Origin: an uncultured Paracoccaceae bacterium
GTDB lineage: Bacteria; Pseudomonadota; Alphaproteobacteria; Rhodobacterales; Rhodobacteraceae
Length of the DNA stretch: 15,020 nucleotides
Direction: 5' to 3'
Assembly (NCBI GenBank): GCA_938038825.1
Contig: CALHST010000386.1
Coordinates: forward strand, 1 to 15,020
Shown one piece after another: positions 1-5,708 of the stretch (positions are counted from its first letter, which is position 1; the number at the start of each line of letters is the position of its first letter). The notes under the pieces are model-generated. The model did no database searches. It was not told the origin of the DNA and saw nothing but the letters and a program-made list of their open reading frames with translations. A program made the translations under genes and the position numbers.

Positions 1-28
1 AGCGTCGAATAACACTTAAAAATCCCAT
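1..28 (-). CDS. istA: IS21-family transposase IstA, N-terminal nine codons (cut by window edge)
   Basis: On the minus strand an ATG at 26-28 is preceded by a GGAG ribosome-binding site about nine bases upstream. It opens a frame reading MGFLSVIRR up to the window edge. The family start (M-x-x-L-x-V-I-R-R followed by a helix-turn-helix) is well known from alphaproteobacterial IS21 transposases, and the frame sits exactly where istA should begin after the terminal repeats. IstA is the DDE transposase that works with the AAA+ ATPase IstB. Only about 2% of the gene is in view, so whether it is intact cannot be judged. Confidence 0.65.
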
Positions 29-81
29 GTCGATCACTCCGAATCTCCCTGAACAAAAACGTCAGGGCCATGTGTTCACAT

Positions 82-102
82 GGGTCAATTCTCAGTGACA
101 AT
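82..102 (+). repeat. IS21 inner terminal repeat
   Basis: This 21-bp unit matches the unit at 116-136 at 20 of 21 positions (A instead of G at the seventh base). Start-to-start distance is 34 bp. Such repeated ends are presumed transposase-binding sites in IS21 elements. It overlaps the last base of the perfect palindrome CATGTG-TT-CACATG (69-82). Confidence 0.7.
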
Positions 103-115
103 TTAAGGGGCTACC

Positions 116-136
116 GGGTCAGTTCTCAGTGACAAT
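116..136 (+). repeat. IS21 outer terminal repeat
   Basis: Outer copy of the 21-bp repeat, 20/21 identical to 82-102. It sits at the junction with the enoyl-CoA hydratase remnant and so probably marks, to within a few bases, the end of the insertion sequence. Confidence 0.7.
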
Positions 137-673
137 CAACAGCGACTCGTAGGTATCTGTTCTGAACTTACCAAAAAGGGCACTGCACAAGTTGTGGTGC
201 TGCAGTTGTGGATCACCAGCGCGTTTAGTGCTGCCATAGACGGATCTTGCTTTGATGGCGGGCTTGCTTTGGCGTTATGCTGTGATTCTTACGTGGCAGG
301 ATCATCAGCGCATTTTGCCATTACCCCGGCAAGGCTTGGATTGTTATAAAGCCTTCGGAACGTCAACCGTTTGGCTTCCGTCGTGGGTCACCAGTTGGCG
401 CGGCATATTTTGCTGCTGAGTGAAGTAGTGACGCCCGAACTGACGCTGGAATCCGGGTTGATCGACAGACTCTCTGGATCGCAGGCTAAAGATGCGGCAA
501 CATCCATTGTCGATCAGTTGCTTGCGCTGTCGCAATATTCCATCCTAAGTATGAAGCAGACTATTCGATTGTCGGAAAATGGGGCTGTTGGCCACGATTT
601 AGCAGACCATGAACGCCTAGTCGCGGCGTTTCGTAGGGCTGATCTGAACGAAGGAATGACCGCGTTTCTTTAA
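137..673 (+). pseudogene. Enoyl-CoA hydratase/isomerase family, 5'-truncated with internal stop
   Basis: One frame runs from the IS21 junction to a TAA at 671-673 and carries the crotonase fold signature. First comes AAIDGSCFDGG-LALALCCD, corresponding to the family's IDG-x-C-x-GGG-x-LALACD oxyanion-hole region. A-x-F-x-x-x-P-A-RLGLL follows, and the C-terminus has a GLIDRL block and a final x-D-x-NEGM-x-AFL. The frame is broken by TAA at 347-349, where relatives have a tyrosine codon (RLGLLYS), so a single base change explains it. One oxyanion-hole glycine is also replaced by aspartate. The N-terminal part is missing, apparently removed by the IS21 insertion. The family hydrates trans-2-enoyl-CoA in fatty-acid breakdown; the specific substrate cannot be told. 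A short 100-codon frame with a TTG start at 371 is only the tail of this pseudogene. Confidence 0.75.
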
Positions 674-719
674 AAGAAGAAACCACAATTTCCATATTCA
701 TGAACAGGTACATCACATT

Positions 720-750
720 AAAAACGCGCCCCTAAAAGGGACGCGTTTTT
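720..750. terminator. Bidirectional rho-independent terminator
   Basis: A nearly perfect hairpin has left arm 720-733 pairing with right arm 737-750, with one C-A mismatch and a three-base AAA loop. It has five A at one end and five T at the other, so it can terminate transcription from either side. It would end the PilJ-repeat gene (stop at 774) on the minus strand and any read-through from the enoyl-CoA hydratase remnant on the plus strand. Confidence 0.85.
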
Positions 751-773
751 AATGTTTTCAGGTGTCGGCCGAT

Positions 774-1691
774 TTATAGGTTCAGCTTGGAATCGTCATT
801 GTAAATTCCGACCAGAGTATTCATTTTGCCAGTGAGCATGTTCATCGTATTATAGATTTCTCTACGATGATCATCAGAGATATCTTCGCCCGCTGCAACA
901 GAGCTTAGGATTGGCTGAACACCATCCCAAAGGTCGATAATCTCGTCCAAACCTGCCAAGATGACTTCGTTGTCTGTGGCTTTGATGCCGGCATCAACCA
1001 TCCCATTGCGAAGCGCGTGCACAGAAGCATCATATGTCTCGCGTGCTGCGGTCATTTCACCGATTGCAGCATCAGTATTGAAACCTGACGTTGCCAAACA
1101 CACATTTTTGGAAATGCGCTGGGCTAACATACGCTGGCGACCTGCGATATCGATGGTTAAGGCATCATCCTGTTGCAACGCCGTCGGGTCGGTGTATTCG
1201 CCTGAAATAACGCTGACCAGTTTTTTGGCTATTTTCAACATACCAACACTGACATCCGCGATATGGATAACTTCTTCGTCAGTGCCGCCTGTTTCTGCGA
1301 TGTCTTTTACTTCGACATGCAGAGGATCCCAGACTTCGTTCAGCTTTTTCAGTCCGATTAGGATTTTCCGATCATCTTCAACACCAATCATGTTGAGAGC
1401 GGGATCACCGTTCTCTAGACCATTGATAATTTGATCGAATTCAGCAGTTGCTGCTACCAAAAGCTTGGTCGATTTTTCCTGTTCAACACCTGCATGTGCA
1501 AAGCATGCGGCTGCCGGTATGCGCTGGCTGAGCATGCGGAGTTTACCAGAATAGTTGATCCGCTCACTGGCACCGATGTCCTCAATAAAACCGGTTTGAA
1601 CAACACTGGCAGTTTCAGCATGTGCTGGAAGCGCAGCAGTCAGGGCAATCACACTTGCCGCCGTGGCGCAGAAGATAGACTTCAATGACAT
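774..1691 (-). CDS. Periplasmic protein with two PilJ-type (type IV pilus MCP N-terminal-like) repeats
   Basis: A 305-aa protein with a clear Sec signal peptide (K4, hydrophobic stretch, cleavage near AHA-E at residues 24-26). The mature part contains two similar halves. Residues 44-125 start with RINYSGKLRMLSQRI and end in a L-x-x-x-WDPL motif. Residues 180-262 start with TIDIAGRQRMLAQRISKNVCL and end in L-x-x-LWDGVQP. The G-[KR]-x-RML-[SA]-QR core is the hallmark of the PilJ/type IV pili MCP N-terminal domain, a helical ligand-sensing module. There is no transmembrane anchor beyond the signal peptide, no HAMP and no signalling domain, so it should be a free periplasmic binding or sensor protein. 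Each half carries a cysteine near the motif (C63, C198). The start is supported by AAGGAG eight bases upstream. The gene lies downstream of the phosphate-binding/OmpA fusion. Confidence 0.8.
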   Translation of the reverse strand: MSLKSIFCATAASVIALTAALPAHAETASVVQTGFIEDIGASERINYSGKLRMLSQRIPAAACFAHAGVEQEKSTKLLVAATAEFDQIINGLENGDPALNMIGVEDDRKILIGLKKLNEVWDPLHVEVKDIAETGGTDEEVIHIADVSVGMLKIAKKLVSVISGEYTDPTALQQDDALTIDIAGRQRMLAQRISKNVCLATSGFNTDAAIGEMTAARETYDASVHALRNGMVDAGIKATDNEVILAGLDEIIDLWDGVQPILSSVAAGEDISDDHRREIYNTMNMLTGKMNTLVGIYNDDSKLNL

Positions 1692-1730
1692 GTTCCGTCT
1701 CCTTTTCTGTTAATGGGAATTTGATTGGTC

Positions 1731-1760
1731 AAAATGAAGGCGCAGTCACGCCGCGCCTTC
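1731..1760 (-). terminator. Candidate intergenic terminator or attenuator
   Basis: An inverted repeat (arms 1736-1743 and 1753-1760, eight perfect pairs, nine-base loop) is followed on the minus strand by ATTTT. It lies in the 83-bp gap between the OmpA-fusion gene and the PilJ-repeat gene. The T-tract is short, so it may only reduce transcription into the downstream gene. Confidence 0.5.
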
Positions 1761-1774
1761 TGGAGTTTTGAAAT

Positions 1775-3367
1775 TCAGGTCTTTTGAGTGTCGATCCACA
1801 CTTCCACACGACGGTTGATCGAGCGACCACCTTCATTTGTGTTACAGGATGCGGGTGAAACCTCACCAAATCCTGTGCTGTCGAACTGAATGCCAGCAAC
1901 GCGATCGCCACCATATTCCTGCAGTGTACGCATCACTTGTTCGGCGCGCTCTTGCGACAAACTACGGTTGCTTGCGAAGGCACCCACGTTGTCGGTGAAA
2001 CCAACAACCATGATTTTCACGCCTTCTGGCAGGTCTTCCAGATAGTCAACCAAACGTTCCATGTCGATCAAACCACGTTCGTCCAATTTGGACGATCCAG
2101 TGCGGAAACGGAATGTGGTGGAAAGGCGATCGTAGTCGGCCATCATAGACAACATATCGCGCATGATGCCGCTTTCGAACGCGTCTGCATTTGCATTCAA
2201 CAATGTACGTGCACGTGGGCCATCCAGCGATTGCTCTTTGATTTGTACGCCAAGGTCGATGAAACCAGATTTCTTGATCACGCCATCAGCCGCATCAGAC
2301 GTTGCGTATTGTACAAAGTCGTTGCTGAGTTGAGACGAGTTATCGCCACGTGTGTACAGATACAGACGACGCTGAAGCGGGTATTCTTCGGTTTTGGCAT
2401 AGAAAGGATCCGGCGCCGCCGAAATTCCGCACTCGTTAACCAAAGTGACAGGTTGTGCACCACGTTGGAACGCGTAGCCAACATAACCAAACGCACCTTC
2501 GTTATTGTTCACGATGTTTGCCACTTCGTTGTTGTCACCGGCAATGGATGCGCTGGCAACCAACTGGGCAGCTTCACCGTCAAAGATACGATCTTCGAAA
2601 ACAGTGCGTGTACCGGAACCGTCTTGGCGGGCGACCACCTGAATTTCCAGATCGGCACCACCCAGTTCAGACCAGTTCGTAATACGGCCTTCATAGATGT
2701 CGCGCAGCTGTGCGGTTGTTAGTGTGTCAATCGGGTTGCTCGGGTGCGTAATAACAACCAGACTATCGACCGCAACGATGTGTTCTTGCGTTGGGCTGAT
2801 CATGTTACCAGCGCCAGCTTGCTTAAGTTCGCGGGCTTCTTTTGGTTTGATCCGACGTGAGGCCATACCGATTTGCGCGGATTTATCCAGCAGCGTTTTG
2901 AACGCATTGCCTGAGGACGAAGAACTGACCAGATAGCTGCCGACTTCTTCACCAAAACCTTGGTCGCCGATAAAGTTCGCGATCACTTCGCCTTGGACAC
3001 CCGTGTTGGTAACTTCTGCGTCCGCGTCTAGATAAGACGCAAAACCGGACATCAAAAGAGGCATAAGGCCCAGGCCAACCGTGTCGGATCCAGCAACAAC
3101 AACGTCAGCACCTGTCGTTTCAAAGACAGGGCATGCGTCGCCTTCGCAGCGTACACGTGCCGCGGAAATTCGTAGTTCGCCCAAACCTGTTTTGACAACA
3201 TAGGCGTTTTCTTCGAAGGCTACAAAATCACCGACAATATTGACGGTGCCATCCGAAGATTTCAAAGTAACTTCTTTTGCAATAGCAACGGACGGTAATG
3301 CACTCGCCCCAATAACAGCCAGTGCAGTTGCTGCACATGTCCGTTTCAAAATAGATTTACTCATCAT
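1775..3367 (-). CDS. Secreted PstS-like phosphate-binding protein fused to OmpA C-terminal domain
   Basis: A 530-aa exported protein in four parts: a signal peptide (residues 1-30, ending AIA); a ~50-residue N-terminal domain ending in a C-x-G-x-ACP motif (C74, C79); a PstS-type periplasmic binding domain (about 90-375); and an OmpA/MotB-type peptidoglycan-binding domain (about 412-527). In the binding domain AGSDTVG, SRRI and RQDGSGTR-x-x-FE are recognisable ligand-contact blocks. In the OmpA part F-x-x-GSSKLDERG, VGFTDNVG-x-x-x-x-NRSLSQERA and the final NRRVEVWI are clear. It likely binds phosphate or a related anion while tethered to the cell wall; the ligand is inferred from family only. 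A reading frame extends 11 codons upstream, but the ATG at 3365-3367 is preferred because AAGGA lies about nine bases before it and it leads straight into the signal peptide. No Pho box was seen upstream, and no pst transporter genes are visible. Confidence 0.85.
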   Translation of the reverse strand: MMSKSILKRTCAATALAVIGASALPSVAIAKEVTLKSSDGTVNIVGDFVAFEENAYVVKTGLGELRISAARVRCEGDACPVFETTGADVVVAGSDTVGLGLMPLLMSGFASYLDADAEVTNTGVQGEVIANFIGDQGFGEEVGSYLVSSSSSGNAFKTLLDKSAQIGMASRRIKPKEARELKQAGAGNMISPTQEHIVAVDSLVVITHPSNPIDTLTTAQLRDIYEGRITNWSELGGADLEIQVVARQDGSGTRTVFEDRIFDGEAAQLVASASIAGDNNEVANIVNNNEGAFGYVGYAFQRGAQPVTLVNECGISAAPDPFYAKTEEYPLQRRLYLYTRGDNSSQLSNDFVQYATSDAADGVIKKSGFIDLGVQIKEQSLDGPRARTLLNANADAFESGIMRDMLSMMADYDRLSTTFRFRTGSSKLDERGLIDMERLVDYLEDLPEGVKIMVVGFTDNVGAFASNRSLSQERAEQVMRTLQEYGGDRVAGIQFDSTGFGEVSPASCNTNEGGRSINRRVEVWIDTQKT

Positions 3368-3591
3368 GGCGTTTTCCTTCTTCCATGCTCGGCGCCGCAC
3401 AATTTAATCAGTGTGTGTTGTTGGTATTGACCTGCCACACGCCTGACCTTGCGTTGGACGCAATCCAGTTATTTAACGCTGGTTAGCGTCGCATCAGGTT
3501 GAGGCGAATTTTAGACAAATCTTTGGAAGGGCTGTGATACTTTAACTGCCTGATGATTAGGCGATAAACATCAAAAAGCGTGTTCCAATTG
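3368..3591. other. Intergenic region between the GTPase operon and the phosphate-binding/OmpA gene
   Basis: This 224-bp gap presumably holds the end of the long operon and the promoter of the phosphate-binding/OmpA gene. It contains three short inverted repeats: 3449-3454 with 3458-3463 (TTGCGT, three-base loop), 3476-3480 with 3485-3489, and a longer-range pair 3492-3498 with 3549-3555. None has a good T-tract, and no promoter could be assigned with confidence. Confidence 0.5.
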
Positions 3592-4374
3592 TCACGAAAC
3601 CACTCGAAATGCTCGGCATGCGAGAGCAATTTTCGATGTTTCTATTGAAAAGAGTAATCGGGTTTCTTCAAAAATGGCAATCCCAAGGCTTTGCCCAGAA
3701 TTTGCCGCATCTAAAAAGCAAGTGATCGACGGATCACTATGACTTGGGCAGTTTTGAAGACGATTTTGTTCGAATACTGACAACTGCGTGGTTAATGCGA
3801 TTTTGAGTCCGGAAATTTCAGCAACATTTCCAGATGTGCTTTCCAAACGATTGCCGTTCATTCGGATCCAGGCTGTAAGGTCGTCACCGACGCGTGCCAA
3901 CATTCTTTCAGCTTGTGGCAAATGACTATCATCAATCGTATCGACCCCACAAGCAGCGCGGAGGCTGTCAATGGACATGCTATCCGGCGCATCGCCATCA
4001 ATCAAAGTGCTGACTTCGGATACTACGGCCAAAAGTTTAGCATTTGAAACAAAGCCCTGCAGCAACGACGCTGCATTTTCCCGCAATGCTTCATCTTCGA
4101 CGGCAAGCGCTTTTCCAAATACAGAGTTCTCATCAGAAAAGGATCCATCTGCATCGCAAATCATATGCAGTCGGCGACCAGCGACATGCAATGTCAGCCG
4201 GGCATTCCCGCTGTCAAACGTCAAAGCTGTGGCTAAAGTTGTGTTGTCAACTTCATCAATCAACTGTTCGATCGTTGCGCCAGACTGGCTGAGAACGCGG
4301 GCACGGCCGTCAAATTCGGGCGTTTCATTTGCAAGCGCTGCAAGGCGGCGGCTTAGATCTGTTTCTTCGGACAT
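3592..4374 (-). CDS. Conserved-looking protein of unknown function, last gene of the GTPase operon
   Basis: A 260-aa, mostly hydrophilic protein without signal peptide or membrane segment, therefore probably cytoplasmic. I do not recognise its family. The middle (about residues 60-130) alternates strand-like segments (ATALTFDSGNARLTLHVAGRRLHMICD) with acidic helices. The C-terminal third contains several cysteines and ends in a basic, hydrophobic tail. An open frame continues 85 codons upstream of the chosen start, but that part lies over the neighbouring gene. The ATG at 4372-4374 is only seven bases after the stop of the 117-aa gene and has AAGGG about twelve bases before it. Such spacing implies co-translation with the roadblock-like protein, so it may be a partner of that protein or of the GTPases upstream. 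Confidence 0.7.
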   Translation of the reverse strand: MSEETDLSRRLAALANETPEFDGRARVLSQSGATIEQLIDEVDNTTLATALTFDSGNARLTLHVAGRRLHMICDADGSFSDENSVFGKALAVEDEALRENAASLLQGFVSNAKLLAVVSEVSTLIDGDAPDSMSIDSLRAACGVDTIDDSHLPQAERMLARVGDDLTAWIRMNGNRLESTSGNVAEISGLKIALTTQLSVFEQNRLQNCPSHSDPSITCFLDAANSGQSLGIAIFEETRLLFSIETSKIALACRAFRVVS

Positions 4375-4381
4375 ATCGCGT

Positions 4382-4735
4382 TTACCCTTCTGAAGCCAAA
4401 CCAGCTTGTGCGGTTTTGATGAAACCGTCCAAGTCGATTTCGGGTCGACACATGAAAAGGTAGGCGTCTGTTGGATCTTCGGTGGCACGCATATAAACGA
4501 ACACGGCATGGTCCAGCATTTTGATGGCGACATGACATGGATCCGCGCCAAATGTGGGGGCTTCCAGCGATCCAAGAGTGATAGCAGCTTCTGCACAAAG
4601 CTCATCAAGAGCTTCGCGAGGGGCATCAACAGGACCAGCGGTCAACAAAGACACACGCGTGCCCAGATCGGCATAAGCCGCAATCAGACACTCTGGATAG
4701 TGATCCGTCATTGTATTGAGGAGTTCTGCCTGCAT
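4382..4735 (-). CDS. Small cytoplasmic protein, possibly roadblock/LC7-like
   Basis: A 117-aa protein with no signal peptide. The pattern of a strand (ECLIAAYADLG-x-RVSLL), a long helix (REALDELCAEAAITLGS), two strands (HVAIKMLDHAVFVYMRA and DAYLFMC) and a final helix (GFIKTAQAGL) resembles roadblock/LC7 modules such as MglB, which bind and regulate small GTPases. The similarity is one of fold pattern, not clear sequence identity, so it is tentative. Context favours it: three P-loop GTPase genes lie directly upstream in the same operon. The ATG at 4733-4735 has only a weak ribosome-binding site (GAAGA). The 88-bp gap to the small GTPase gene contains a T/A-rich stretch but no clear terminator. 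Confidence 0.6.
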   Translation of the reverse strand: MQAELLNTMTDHYPECLIAAYADLGTRVSLLTAGPVDAPREALDELCAEAAITLGSLEAPTFGADPCHVAIKMLDHAVFVYMRATEDPTDAYLFMCRPEIDLDGFIKTAQAGLASEG

Positions 4736-4823
4736 TGTTCTTCAGCTGCTCGGTTTTTGTTTTTTTGTACGGTACTACATTTTCCTGTTTGGTGCCAGAT
4801 AAAGCGCGCGATTCACGAATTCT

Positions 4824-5708
4824 TTAGGCGGAAATTCCTATCGGTCGAACACGGCGTCCCCCGCCGGCGGGCTTAACGCGTCGTGGCATGATCCGCGGCG
4901 CCTGTGGTTCCGTCGATTCTGCAGCGTCTGGCGAACTTGGCCCCACGCGTTTGACCAAAACAGGTGTCGCCGCTGTGTTTGATGCCTCTTTGTCTTCACC
5001 TTTTGTTGCGGCACGTCCATCGCTGAGTGCACCAATCAAATCTACAAGGTGATTGGAAAAGTCTTCCGCGCCGCTCGATTCCCAAAGGTCATAATCTTTG
5101 AACCCACGGATCGCGTTTGTCAGCGAAATCGGGAATACTTTGTCGAACAAGCCGGTCGTTTCCTTTTTGACCCGACCGACAACGCGAAGGCGGTCGCTTT
5201 CGGTGGTCAGCTTGTCAAACCGGGTAATCAACAGAATGCTTTTTTGGCGCACCTCATCTGGAACAGTATCCCAGACTGCGGCCTCACTTTGGCGCCATGC
5301 CTGTGTTGCATGGGTGAGCCAAATGACGGCATCTGCTTCGACCAGCACACGTTCCCACACTTCGCTGTCCATGTTGGGATCAGAAATTCCGGGGAAATCA
5401 ATGAGATCGCAGTGATCCAGGATTTCTGCGTCAAAATGCAACCGAACGTGACGCGTGTTTTCGAACGGCATTTCGTTCAATGCGTCTACGATCACGGGTG
5501 CTTCGGATCCATCCATCATCACCCGATGATCATTGCCAGGCCCCTTGGACATCCAAACGGGTGGCAACCGTGTGGCTGTCACTTTCTCGGGAAGAGGACG
5601 CGCGCGCAACAGCAAATTGCACAACGTGCTTTTGCCGGCACTAAATTCGCCCATAATTGCAATACGTGGCTTTGCCACGGGTGTCAGTCGAGCCTGCTCT
5701 TGTGTCAT
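4824..5708 (-). CDS. Small dynamin-like/Era-like P-loop GTPase with basic C-terminal tail
   Basis: A 294-aa GTPase. The P-loop is GEFSAGKST (residues 20-28), the form seen in dynamin-like and stress-type bacterial GTPases. Switch I threonine candidates occur at T44-T46. The G3 motif is DFPG (104-107) and the G4 motif is TRFD (162-165), with arginine where NKxD has lysine. The G-domain ends around 230. A Pro/Ser/Ala-rich linker and a strongly basic tail (R-x-x-PRRVKPAGGGRRVRP) follow, suitable for binding membranes, nucleic acid or acidic partners. The start codon overlaps the stop of the large GTPase gene (ATGA at 5705-5708), so the two are translationally coupled and probably act together. 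Confidence 0.82.
   Translation of the reverse strand: MTQEQARLTPVAKPRIAIMGEFSAGKSTLCNLLLRARPLPEKVTATRLPPVWMSKGPGNDHRVMMDGSEAPVIVDALNEMPFENTRHVRLHFDAEILDHCDLIDFPGISDPNMDSEVWERVLVEADAVIWLTHATQAWRQSEAAVWDTVPDEVRQKSILLITRFDKLTTESDRLRVVGRVKKETTGLFDKVFPISLTNAIRGFKDYDLWESSGAEDFSNHLVDLIGALSDGRAATKGEDKEASNTAATPVLVKRVGPSSPDAAESTEPQAPRIMPRRVKPAGGGRRVRPIGISA

Larger units (their letters stand above)
1..137 (-). mobile_element. IS21-family insertion sequence, one end only
   Basis: The minus strand shows the typical left end of an IS21 element. An outer terminal repeat (116-136) is followed 34 bp further in by a near-identical copy (82-102), then by a short leader and the start of istA at position 28. Multiple short terminal repeats inside the end are characteristic of this family. 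The outer boundary lies around 134-138; it cannot be fixed without the other end and the target duplication. The element runs out of the window at position 1, so istB and the far end are not visible. It directly abuts the enoyl-CoA hydratase remnant, which it appears to have truncated. Two inverted repeats lie in the leader: 47-52 with 62-67, and the palindrome 69-82. Confidence 0.72.

Noticed and set aside
1937..2722. 261-codon plus-strand open frame
   Set aside because: It is antisense to the phosphate-binding/OmpA gene, whose protein has clear domains; the plus-strand product is rich in Cys/His/Arg with no family motif.
3531..3556. CTGTGAT...CTGCCTGAT as a Pho box upstream of the phosphate-binding gene
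   Set aside because: The two halves are not in the 11-base direct-repeat spacing of the CTGTCAT-N4-CTGTCAT consensus, and the orientation is doubtful.
4375..4629. Upstream extension of the 260-aa gene to an ATG at 4629
   Set aside because: The extra 85 codons overlap the 117-aa gene in another frame and are not protein-like; the ATG at 4374 follows the upstream stop with a usable ribosome-binding site.
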